Shown here piece after piece: positions 1-8,769 of a stretch of DNA of 64,000 bases (the first letter of the stretch is position 1; each line of letters opens with the position of its first letter). Source of the stretch: Zoogloea sp. (GTDB lineage Bacteria; Pseudomonadota; Gammaproteobacteria; Burkholderiales; Rhodocyclaceae); NCBI GenBank assembly GCA_016720685.1, contig JADKKC010000027.1, positions 1-64,000 on the forward strand, written 5' to 3'. The position numbers and the translations under genes were made by a program. The notes beneath the pieces are model-generated. The model had not been told where the DNA came from. It did not search any database and saw nothing but the letters and a program-made list of their open reading frames with translations.

Positions 1-2710
1 CCGGAAATTCACCTCGTCGAGGGTCAGCTTGCCGGCCTCGATCTTCGAGAGATCGAGGATGTCGTTGATGATCGTCAGCAGGTGCCCGGCCGCGTCGCTC
101 GCCTTCTGGAGGCGACCCTGGGCTTCCTCGTCCGCCACGCTGCGCCGCAGCAGGTGGATCATGCCGATGATCGCATTCATCGGCGTGCGGATCTCATGGC
201 TCATGTTGGCGAGGAAGGCACTCTTCGCCCGGCTGGCCGCGTCGGATTGCTCCTTGGCGACTTCCAGCTCGACCGAGCGCTGGGACAACACCAGGTTGGC
301 CTGCTCGAGCTGGCCGGTCCGCTCGGCCACGCGCTGTTCCAGCTGATCCCGGTAGCGCGCCAGCTCGGCGTCCACCTGCTTGCGTTCGGTGATGTCCTCC
401 TGGACGCTCAGATAGTGGGAAACACGCCCGTCGGGCTGAACGATGGGGCAAATGCGCGAGAACTCCACCATCAGCCCCCCGTCCCGCCGCCGGTTGATGA
501 ATTCGCCCTCCCAGGCCTCGCCGGCCTTGAGGGCTGCCCACAGCGCCTGGTAGGTGCCGCTGGCGTCTGGCCCGATTTGAGAAAGCCCGCCTGCTTGCCG
601 ACGACTTCTTCGACGGGGTAGCCGCTGCGCTCGACGAAGGCGCGGTTGACGTATTCGATCATCCCTCCGGTATTCGTGATGATGACGCTCACCGGGCTCT
701 GCTCCACCGCCAGCGACAGCTTGAGCAACTGCTCGGCTGCGCGGCGCTTGTCATCGATATCACGCCATATACCCGCCAGATAGCTGCGCCCCCGGATCTC
801 GATGGCCCGGTAACTCAGCTCCACCTGGCGCAGGGAGCCGTCCGCACGCCGGTGGATGCTGTCGAAGTTGCGTGTCTCGCCACGGGTTTCGATGCTGCGC
901 AGCAGCGCTTCCAGTTCTTCAGCCGCGAGCCCGCCCTGGATGTCGTGCACGGTCAGGCGGCCGAACTCTTCGCGGGAGTAGCCCAGGCTGTGGCAGGCCG
1001 CATCGTTGAACTCCGTGAAACACCAGCTTTGCATGTCGAGCAGGACAATCCCGTCCGTCGCCTGATTGACGATGGCGCTGTAGATTTCCTCGCGCTCGCG
1101 CAGCGCCTCCTCGTCGCGGCGCAAGGCCGTCACGTCGCGGGCGATACCGAAGACGCCCGTCACCTTTCCGTCGGGCCCGTGCAGCGGCCCCTTGGTGACA
1201 CTGAAGGTGCGGAGCCCGCCAGGGGTTTTCAGCAGCTCCTCGAAGGTCATGACGGCATTGGCGGCCATCACGGCCTGGTCGGTCTGGCGGGCATGGGCCG
1301 CCTCGTCCGGTGCAAACAAGTGCGCGTCGTCGCGGCCAAGCAGTTCCTCGGCGCTTCTTCCGCTCAGGCGCGAGACTTCACGGCTCACGAAAAGGTACTG
1401 CCCGTCCACGTCCTTCACGAAGATCGAATCGGTCGAACCGTCCGCAATCGCATCGAGCAGTTGCAGCTCACGCAGCTGCCTGCCCTGGGCCTCCTCGCGC
1501 CGGTGAGCCTGCGCCAGTTCGCGGCGCATCATGATCAGCACCCCCGCAACGCAAAACGCGAACAGCGCAAAACCCGACGCCAGGATGATCCACAAGATCA
1601 ACCCGCGGGACGCCTCGCGGATTTCGTCCTGGTCGATCTTGACCACCATCAGCCAGTCGGTGCCGGGAATCTGCCGCCCCGCACCGACGATGGACAAACC
1701 ACGGTAATCCAGGGCCTCAAAGGCGCGGCCAGCCCGCTCCGGGTGCTCGGCAAGCATCACACTGAACGCGTCGCGACGACTGAGCGGAATGCGCTCGCTG
1801 AGCGGCGGGCCGGGCCGGTGGCGCAAGGGCGAGATGAACAGCAGGTCGTTGCCATCGCGCCGGAACAACAGGGTTTCGGCTGTGCGGCTGGGCACCGGCC
1901 AGGTATTGAGGTAACCGAACAGCGACCGGGCCGGATCGGCCTGCAGCACCAGGACCAGTGGCGGCACACCCGGCCGGGTTGCCATCGGCACCACGAAATC
2001 GAGGTGCACCGGGTCGTTCAGGCGGCTGGCGACATCCCGGTAAAAACTCGTTTCCACCACCAGCCCCTCCCTGAGGGCGCGGCGAACCGCGTCCATCAGG
2101 ATCGGGCCCGGCACGAAACTCTCGCCCGTTGTCAGCAGTTGCTGCCCCTCGCCGTCCACCAGCGCCACACGACCGTAGTGGAGGCGCTGCGCACGGAATC
2201 AAGGGCCGCAAGCACGCCGGCCCGCGCCTCCTCGTCGTGGTCCCGCCGCCACTTTTCGTGCAGGGCGGAGAGGCCGGAATTGCCGGCCACCGCGCGGGCA
2301 TCGGCCCGCCTTTCATCGAGCCACTGGGAGAGCTGCCCGGATTTCAGGTCGGCAATCGCCTCCAGGCGTCGAAACTCCTGGGTATTGCGTTCGCGCAGCG
2401 TGAACACCGCGCTGCCGTAAGCCAGCGCAACAACACCCAGCGCGAACAATACAAAAGGCAGCACGAGGGCACGTACCCCCGCCCCCCGGCGCGCGGAGGG
2501 TGCAGACATGCCGCCAGGCATCTGGCGGTGCAGCAGGGCCCACAGCAGCAAGGACGTGACCGCAACAAAAACCCAGCCCTTCAAGGTGCTGGCAGCAGCA
2601 ATGGAATCCGGATCGGACAGCCACACACTCACCAGGCTGTCCGAAAACAGGATCCAGCCCGAGGCAAACACCGCATACACGAGAACAACACGCGCAATCC
2701 GGAGGTTCAT
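1..2710 (-). CDS. Membrane multi-PAS sensor histidine kinase (3' end outside window, two frameshifts)
   Basis: Inner-membrane sensor kinase whose histidine-kinase core runs off the left edge. From the start at 2710 there are three hydrophobic segments in the first ~100 residues, a ~230-residue periplasmic Cache-like region, another membrane segment near 1560-1620, then PAS domains with PAC-type ends and the start of a HisKA domain (phosphoacceptor box with SHEIRTPMN near 180-210). The ATPase domain must lie beyond base 1. The reading frame breaks twice: between about 2181 and 2195, and near 561-575. Each is repaired by adding one base, after which PAS homology continues. The MNLRI start at 2710 is chosen because the membrane segment begins directly after it. 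The ligand is unknown. Kinase identity is firm; the number of PAS domains is approximate. Confidence 0.8.
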
Positions 2711-3031
2711 GCACGCCCCCCTGCCTTCCGCAGCACGACCGCCGCCGCACACCAGCCGGCCGGCAAGCCTTCGCAAGCGAAAATGAAAAATTCGAAAGTC
2801 ACCTGTAAGGAGTTCGGTAGGTAAAACTGCAGAAAAAACAGACTTTTTGCGCGAGGACACAGCTTGGCAATTTATCGACGCCGCAGGCGGCTTCTTTAGT
2901 TTAGACGCCCGCCGGGCGTGAAATAGTTGGACCTATGCGACAGGTTTCAAATCCCGCCCCGCCCGCCATGAGCCGGCGCAGCCGGGCTAAACTTCCCGCC
3001 ACGTGCCCGTCACCCGCCCCGACGCCCCCAG
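2711..3031. other. Intergenic region between divergent kinase and SulP genes
   Basis: These 321 bases have no convincing gene and separate two divergent genes, so promoters for both should lie here. The part from about 2770 to 2930 is AT-richer than its surroundings. A short inverted repeat (GCCGC AG GCGGC) sits at about 2880-2891, followed by a T-rich stretch. I could not fix a -35/-10 pair with confidence on either strand. Confidence 0.5.
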
Positions 3032-4783
3032 ATGCTGCCTGCTCTCACGCCCACCTTGCGCCAGCTGCTACCCCGCCTGCTGCCCTTCCTTGCCTGGCGC
3101 CGCCAGCTCGACGCAGCCACCTTGCGCACCGATCTGCTGGCCGGCCTCACGGTGGCGCTGGTGGCCGTTCCGCAAGCCCTCGCCTACGCCCAGCTCGCCG
3201 GCCTGCCGGCCTACGTGGGGCTTTACGCGTCGCTCTTGCCCAGCATCGTCGGCGCCCTGTGGGGCTCGTCGGCACAGCTCAATACCGGCCCGGTGGCCCT
3301 CACCAGCCTGCTCACGGCCAGCGCCCTGTCACCCCTGGCCCTGCCCGGCTCCGAAACCTGGCTGATGCTGGCCGTACAGCTCGCGCTGCTGGCCGGCATC
3401 CTGCAGGTGGCCTTTGGCGCGTTGCGTCTGGCCCATTTTGCCGACCTGCTTTCGCACCCGGTGCTGCACGGCTTCATCAACGCCTGCTCGCTGCTGATCT
3501 GCGCCGCCCAGTTGCCCACCCTGCTCGGAGTGGGCGCAGCGGGCCAGCGCCCGTTCATCGAGGCGATCGTCGACCTGGCCCTCGCGCTGCCGGACATCCA
3601 CCTGCCCTCTGCTGCACTCGGCGGCGCCGCCATCGTGCTGCTCGTCGCCCAGCGCCGCTACCTGCCGCGCTGGCCGGGCGTGCTGATCGTCGTCGCGGCG
3701 CTCAGCGGCGTGGCCTGGCTGACAGGCTTCGAGGCCGACGGCGGACGGGTGGTCGGCACGCTGCCGGAGCAGGTCTTCGCGTTTGCCCTGCCCCGCGCCG
3801 ACTGGGCCCAGACCACCGACCTGCTGCCCGCCGCCTTCGTGCTGGCGCTGGTCAGCTTCATCGAGGCCATGTCGAGCTGCAAGCTCGCCTCGGCGCGCAC
3901 CGGCCAGCGCTGGAACGGCAACCAGGAACTCATCGGCCAGGGTCTCGCCAAGCTCACCGCCGCCGTCTGTCAGGCCTACCCGGTGAGCGGCTCCTTCGGG
4001 CGCTCGGCCTTTCTGCTCAATGCTGGCGCCCGCACCGGGCTGGCCTCGGTGGTGGGCGCGCTGGTGGTGCTGGCCGCGCTCCTTGCCGTGCCGGGCCCGA
4101 TCGCCCACATCCCGCGCCCGGTGCTGGCCGCGGTCATCCTGGTCACGGTTGCCGGCCTGCTGTCGGTGCATCCGCTGCGCGACGCCTGGCGCAGCGGCCG
4201 CGACGACGGCCTCGCCGGCAGCGTGTGCTTCGTGGCCACGCTGGCCTTTGCCCCACGGGTCGAGATCGGCATCCTCGCCGGCCTGCTGCTGTCGCTGGCG
4301 CTGCTGATCTATCGCAGCATGAAACCCCGCGTCGCCCTGCTCGGCCGCCACCCGGACGGCACCTGGCGTGACGCCGAACGCTTCGGGCTGGCCCCGGCCC
4401 ACCCGCAACTGTCCATCCTGCGCTTCGACGGCCCGCTGCATTTTGTCAACGCGGCCACCTTCGAAGACGCCGTGCTGGCCACCTGCCGGGACCACCCGCA
4501 AACCCGCAGCCTGCTGCTCTCCTGCGCCGGCATCAACGCCATCGACGCCAGCGGCATCGACGCCCTGCGCCGCATCAACCGCCAGCTTGAAGCCGACGGC
4601 CGGCTGCTCGCCTGCTGCGGCCTCAAGAAGCAGGTCATCGACGTGATGGAGCGCACCGGCCTGTGGTCCCACCTCGTCCCCCACGCCAGCTACCGCACCG
4701 AAGACGACGCCCTGCAGCAGCTCCTGCCCCTTCTCGGCGGCACCGGCACCGCTCCGCCGGTGCGCCGCGGGCTGGAGTGGTAG
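3032..4783 (+). CDS. SulP family anion permease with C-terminal STAS domain
   Basis: Predicted inner-membrane transporter of the SLC26/SulP family, which carry sulfate, bicarbonate or other anions; the substrate cannot be read from sequence. The N-terminal ~430 residues are strongly hydrophobic and contain the SulP signature near residues 46-90 (AVPQALAYAQLAGLPAYVGL, then a SxQLNTGPVA element). A cytoplasmic STAS domain follows at about 460-565, with the DASGID loop typical of anti-sigma-factor-antagonist folds. The length of 583 aa fits the family. No carbonic anhydrase or sulfate-assimilation gene is adjacent. It is followed by an EF-G paralogue that appears to have its own promoter. Confidence 0.9.
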   Translation: MLPALTPTLRQLLPRLLPFLAWRRQLDAATLRTDLLAGLTVALVAVPQALAYAQLAGLPAYVGLYASLLPSIVGALWGSSAQLNTGPVALTSLLTASALSPLALPGSETWLMLAVQLALLAGILQVAFGALRLAHFADLLSHPVLHGFINACSLLICAAQLPTLLGVGAAGQRPFIEAIVDLALALPDIHLPSAALGGAAIVLLVAQRRYLPRWPGVLIVVAALSGVAWLTGFEADGGRVVGTLPEQVFAFALPRADWAQTTDLLPAAFVLALVSFIEAMSSCKLASARTGQRWNGNQELIGQGLAKLTAAVCQAYPVSGSFGRSAFLLNAGARTGLASVVGALVVLAALLAVPGPIAHIPRPVLAAVILVTVAGLLSVHPLRDAWRSGRDDGLAGSVCFVATLAFAPRVEIGILAGLLLSLALLIYRSMKPRVALLGRHPDGTWRDAERFGLAPAHPQLSILRFDGPLHFVNAATFEDAVLATCRDHPQTRSLLLSCAGINAIDASGIDALRRINRQLEADGRLLACCGLKKQVIDVMERTGLWSHLVPHASYRTEDDALQQLLPLLGGTGTAPPVRRGLEW

Positions 4784-4813
4784 CGGGCGGCGCGCCTTTG
4801 TTGACCTGGATCG

Positions 4814-4842
4814 TTGTTCTCGCGGAATCACAGGCAGATACT
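4814..4842 (+). promoter_or_regulatory. Candidate sigma-70 promoter for the EF-G-like gene
   Basis: TTGTTC (4814-4819) and GATACT (4837-4842) are separated by 17 bases and lie about 50 bases upstream of the start codon. A second TTGACC at 4801 could be an alternative -35. This is pattern matching only. Confidence 0.3.
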
Positions 4843-4894
4843 TTGCCCCATCCCGTTTTTCGGCTTTGACAATAAAACAGTACAGGGAGCAAGC

Positions 4895-6946
4895 ATGACA
4901 CCCACCTCGGTCAGCGACATCCGCAACCTCAGCCTGCTGGGCCAGTCCGGCAGCGGCAAAACCACCCTGCTGGAAAAACTCCTCGCCACCGCCGGCGCCA
5001 TCGGAGCAGCCGGTTCGGTTGAAAAAGGCGACACCGTCAGCGACTACGACCCACAGGAAAAAGCCTTCGGTCACTCCCTCAACAGCGCCCTCGCCCACCT
5101 CGAATGGGCCGAACACTGGGTCAATGTTCTCGACACCCCGGGCCTGCCCGACTTTCTCGGCCGCGCGCTGGCCACGCTGCCCGCGGTCGAAACCGCCGTC
5201 GTCGTCATCAACGCCGCGGCCGGCGTCGAAACCGTCACCCGCAAGGCCATGGACGCCGCGGCCGGCAAGTGCCGCATGCTCGTCGTCAATCGCATCGACG
5301 CACCGGGCGTGGATTTTGCCGCCCTGATGGAACGCATCACCGCCAGCTTCGGCAAGGAATGCCTGCCGATCAACCTGCCCACCGCCGGCGGCGCCGGCGT
5401 GATCGACTGCTTCTTCAAGCCCGACTACGCCGCCGCCGCGGCCTTTTCCAGCGTGCGCGCCGCCCACGACCGCATCGTCGATCAGGTCGTCGAAGTGGAC
5501 GAAGAACTCATGGCGCTCTACCTCGAGCAGGGCGAATCCCTCCAGCCCGAACAGCTCCACGACCCCTTTGAACAGGCCCTGCGCGAAGGCCACCTGATCC
5601 CCGTGTGCTTCACCTCGGCCCGCAGCGGCGCCGGCATCACCGAGCTGCTCGACATCATGGGCCGCCTGCTGCCCGACCCGACCGAGGGCAACCCGCCGCA
5701 GTTTCTCAAGGGCGAAGGCCCCGCGGCCGAAGCGGTCACGGCCACCACCGACGCCGACAAGCACGTCATCGCCCACGTCTTCCAGGTCAGCAACGACCCC
5801 TTCCGCGGCAAGCTCGGCCTGTTCCGCATCCACCAGGGCACCGTCACGCCCAACAGCCAGCTGTTCATCGGCGACGCCCGCAAGCCCTTCAAGGTCGGCC
5901 ACCTGCTGCGCGTGCAGGGCAAGAACCAGACCGAGATCGACATCGGCATTCCCGGCGACATCTGCGCCGTGGCGCGGGTCGATGACATCCACCGCGACGC
6001 CGTGCTCCACGACTCCCACGACGAGGACCACTTCCACCTGGTGCCCCCCGGCTACCCGCAGGCCGTCTTCGGTCTCGCCCTGCTGCCCGAAAAGCACGGC
6101 GACGAACAAAAGCTCTCCGAGGCCCTCCACCGTCTCCTCGACGAAGACCCCTGCCTCACCGTCGAACACGACGCCCAGGCCAAGGAAACCGTGCTCCGCG
6201 GCCTTGGCGAAGTGCACCTCAAGGTCGCCCTCGACGCACTCAAAACCCGCTGGAACCTCAGCCTCGGCACCCGCCCGCCGGCAATTCCTTACCGCGAAAC
6301 CATCGCCGGCAGCGCCGAAGCCCGCTACCGCCACAAAAAGCAGAGCGGCGGCGCCGGCCAGTTTGGCGAAGTCGCGCTGCGCGTCGAAACCCTGGAACGG
6401 GGCGCCGGCCTCGCCCTGGCCGACGAGGTGAAGGGCGGCACGATCCCCTTCAACTTCATGCCGGCCGTCGAAAAGGGCGTGCGTCAGGCCATCGCCGAAG
6501 GCGTCATGGCCGGCTTTCCGCTGCAGGATCTGAAGGTGACGGTTTTCGACGGCAAGCATCACGCCGTCGATTCCAACGAAATCTCCTTCGTCACCGCCGC
6601 CCGCCACGCCGTTCAGGAAGCCGTTCAGGACGCCCGGCCGATCGTGCTGGAACCGCTGATCACCCTCACCGTGCGCATCGCCGACGAGCACTTTGGCGGC
6701 ATCAGCGCCGAGCTCTCCGGCCGCCGCGGCCGCGTGACCGGCACCGACAGCCCGCAACCCGGCTGGACCGAAATCACCAGCCAGATTCCGATGGCCGAGA
6801 TGGACGGCTTCGAATCCCGCCTCAAGTCCATCAGCGGTGGCGACGGCAGTTGCAGCATCGCCTTCAGCCACTACGAACCGGCCCCGATGGATGTGCAGCA
6901 GCGCCTCGCCCGGGAGCACCAGGGCAAGCGCAGCGGCGAACAGTAA
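4895..6946 (+). CDS. Elongation factor G-like GTPase (EF-G paralogue)
   Basis: Translation-factor GTPase with the full EF-G layout but divergent GTPase motifs. The P-loop is GQSGSGKTT (residues 16-24), where EF-G normally has AHxDAGKTT. The switch II motif DTPGLPDF is present, and the guanine-specificity motif reads NRID, not NKMD. Domains II to V follow, including the domain IV/V region near residues 470-660. The length of 683 aa is close to EF-G. The ATG at 4895 is preceded by GGGAG at good spacing, so the in-frame ATG at 4814 is rejected. It is not beside rpsL, rpsG or tuf, so it is unlikely to be the housekeeping fusA. Related EF-G-like proteins are known in many bacteria, but their role is poorly defined. 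Confidence 0.85.
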   Translation: MTPTSVSDIRNLSLLGQSGSGKTTLLEKLLATAGAIGAAGSVEKGDTVSDYDPQEKAFGHSLNSALAHLEWAEHWVNVLDTPGLPDFLGRALATLPAVETAVVVINAAAGVETVTRKAMDAAAGKCRMLVVNRIDAPGVDFAALMERITASFGKECLPINLPTAGGAGVIDCFFKPDYAAAAAFSSVRAAHDRIVDQVVEVDEELMALYLEQGESLQPEQLHDPFEQALREGHLIPVCFTSARSGAGITELLDIMGRLLPDPTEGNPPQFLKGEGPAAEAVTATTDADKHVIAHVFQVSNDPFRGKLGLFRIHQGTVTPNSQLFIGDARKPFKVGHLLRVQGKNQTEIDIGIPGDICAVARVDDIHRDAVLHDSHDEDHFHLVPPGYPQAVFGLALLPEKHGDEQKLSEALHRLLDEDPCLTVEHDAQAKETVLRGLGEVHLKVALDALKTRWNLSLGTRPPAIPYRETIAGSAEARYRHKKQSGGAGQFGEVALRVETLERGAGLALADEVKGGTIPFNFMPAVEKGVRQAIAEGVMAGFPLQDLKVTVFDGKHHAVDSNEISFVTAARHAVQEAVQDARPIVLEPLITLTVRIADEHFGGISAELSGRRGRVTGTDSPQPGWTEITSQIPMAEMDGFESRLKSISGGDGSCSIAFSHYEPAPMDVQQRLAREHQGKRSGEQ

Positions 6947-6956
6947 TCCACCCCCG

Positions 6957-6975
6957 GAGGTGCCCCACGGCACCT
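6957..6975 (+). terminator. GC hairpin after EF-G-like gene
   Basis: GAGGTGCC and GGCACCTC form an 8-bp stem with a CCAC-type loop, 10 bases after the stop codon. There is no T-tract, but a stronger terminator follows directly. Confidence 0.4.
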
Positions 6976-6980
6976 CAATA

Positions 6981-7028
6981 GGCGTAAAAAAGGCAACAAT
7001 GCTTGATTCATTGCTGCCTTTTTTACGC
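6981..7028. terminator. Bidirectional intrinsic terminator between convergent genes
   Basis: A long, almost perfect inverted repeat (GGCGTAAAAAAGGCA...TGCCTTTTTTACGCC, with an inner CAATG/CATTG stem and a 7-base loop). T-runs flank the stem on both strands. It lies between the convergent EF-G-like gene and the EAL response regulator and should stop transcription from both sides. Confidence 0.85.
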
Positions 7029-7041
7029 CCCCCGACTGCAG

Positions 7042-8769
7042 CTACAGCATGCGGGCGAACTCTTCCACAGACACCGGCGGCGAGAACAGGTAGCCCTGCC
7101 CCTGATCGCAGCCCAGCCGGCGCAGCACCTCCAGCTGGTCCCCGGTCTCGACCCCCTCAGCCACCACTGAACAGCCAAACAGGTGGGCGATGACGATGAT
7201 GGTCTCCACCAGTTTCTGGTCGTCAGCATCGTGGCCGACCTCCCGCACGAAGCTACGGTCGATCTTCAGCTCCGACACCGGCAGCAACTTGAGATACGAC
7301 AGCGACGAGTAGCCGGTGCCGAAATCGTCGATCGACACCCCGACGCCCGCCGCACTCAGCGCCCCCAGGCGGGCCTGGGCTTCCTTCAGGTCGTGGATGA
7401 AGACGGATTCGGTCACCTCCATCTTGATCCGCGCCGACGGCACGCCGGATTCGCCGATCCGCCGCAGCACCCCCTCCACAAAGCCGTCGTGCTGGAGCTG
7501 GCGGCTCGACACGTTGAGGGCCAGGGTGAAATCACCGCCAAGCCGGCCGGCCTCGAGCCAGCCGCGCAGATGGCGGAGGCCCTCGTCCAGCCCCCATTCG
7601 CCGATGGCGAGGATGTCGCCGGTTTCCTCGGCGAGGGGGATGAAGATGTCCGGCCGCACCGCCCCCATGTCGGCCGAGTGCCAGCGCAGCAGGGCTTCGG
7701 CGCCGATCAGGCGGCGGCTGGCGAGGTCGATCTTGGGCTGGAATACCAGCGTCAGCTCGCCGCCCGGCACCGCCTGCTTGAGGGCGCGGCGCAGGCGGCG
7801 ACGCTGGGCCAGGGCCTGCTCCAGTTCCGGGCTGAAGCGCCCCAGCGGCCCGCTGCCGGGTTGCGGGATGGCGGCGGCGGCCTTGCGCAGCAGGTCTTCG
7901 GCGCCGCTGATGTCGTCGGTGGAATGGGCGATGCCAATGCGGATCGACGTTGCCAGCAGCAGTTCATCGACATGGTGGCCGCCTTCGAGCAGGCGCAGCA
8001 GGCGGCGCGCGCTGCGCTCGAGCAGGGCCGGATCGTCGGTGGACTGGACGAGCACCAGCTCGCTGCTGCCCCAGCAGCCGACGATGCCGCCCTGGGCCAC
8101 CGGGCTCATCGCCGCCAGCTCGCCAAGGGCCTGGAGCAGCTTTTCGGCGGTGGGGTAGCCCTGCACGCGAGCGATCTCATCGACCTCGTCGGCGACGATG
8201 AAGAACACCGCCACCGGGCGGGCGCTGGCCAGCAGGCTGTCGATCCGGCCCAGCACCGCTCGGCGGTTGGGCAGGCCGGTGGCGCTGTCGGTGAGGACGA
8301 GGCTGCGCAGCTCGGCGGTCTGGTGGTCCACCAGGACCTGCAGCAGCTCGGCCTGGTCGCGCAGATCCCGCGACTGGCAGTGGGCGAGCAGGATGTTGCG
8401 GATGCGCTTCTGCACCTCGCCCTGGTCGAAGGGCTTGTTGAGGAAGTCGATGGCGCCCAGCTCCAGCGACTGGGAGCGGGTTTTGCGGTCGGTATGGGCG
8501 GTGAGCACGATCACCGGCGGCGCGATCGCGCCAAGGCGCCTGCGCACCTGGCGCAGCACCTCGAAGCCCGACATCTGCGGCATCCGGATGTCGAGCAGGA
8601 TCAAATCGGGCACGCAGCGCTCGATCTCGGCATTCACCTCCCGCGGGTCGGTGATGCCGAGCATGTTTTGGTAGCCGACGTCCTCGAGGATGCCAAGGAG
8701 CAGCTCGACACTGGCCTTCGTGTCGTCGACAACCAGGATGCGGGCGTCGGCCAGATGGGCTTCAAGCAT
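7042..8769 (-). CDS. Response regulator with REC, degenerate GGDEF and EAL domains
   Basis: Cytoplasmic response regulator predicted to hydrolyse cyclic di-GMP. REC domain at about residues 8-130, with acidic pair D15/D16 and phospho-acceptor D60 (LLDIRMP). The GGDEF domain has GSSEL at the signature, so cyclase activity is not expected. The C-terminal EAL domain keeps the catalytic set: GAEALLRW, NVSSRQ, EVTES, DDFGTGYSS, KIDRSF and EGVET. The start at 8769 overlaps the end of the upstream hybrid kinase (stop at 8762) by 8 bases, which implies translational coupling and makes that kinase the likely phosphodonor. 575 aa. Confidence 0.9.
   Translation of the reverse strand: MLEAHLADARILVVDDTKASVELLLGILEDVGYQNMLGITDPREVNAEIERCVPDLILLDIRMPQMSGFEVLRQVRRRLGAIAPPVIVLTAHTDRKTRSQSLELGAIDFLNKPFDQGEVQKRIRNILLAHCQSRDLRDQAELLQVLVDHQTAELRSLVLTDSATGLPNRRAVLGRIDSLLASARPVAVFFIVADEVDEIARVQGYPTAEKLLQALGELAAMSPVAQGGIVGCWGSSELVLVQSTDDPALLERSARRLLRLLEGGHHVDELLLATSIRIGIAHSTDDISGAEDLLRKAAAAIPQPGSGPLGRFSPELEQALAQRRRLRRALKQAVPGGELTLVFQPKIDLASRRLIGAEALLRWHSADMGAVRPDIFIPLAEETGDILAIGEWGLDEGLRHLRGWLEAGRLGGDFTLALNVSSRQLQHDGFVEGVLRRIGESGVPSARIKMEVTESVFIHDLKEAQARLGALSAAGVGVSIDDFGTGYSSLSYLKLLPVSELKIDRSFVREVGHDADDQKLVETIIVIAHLFGCSVVAEGVETGDQLEVLRRLGCDQGQGYLFSPPVSVEEFARML

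Noticed and set aside
3329..6973. A 1214-codon open frame on the minus strand across the SulP and EF-G-like genes.
   Set aside because: It is antisense to two clear protein families, spans their intergenic terminator region, and has low-complexity Gly/Ala/Asp composition typical of GC-driven shadow frames.
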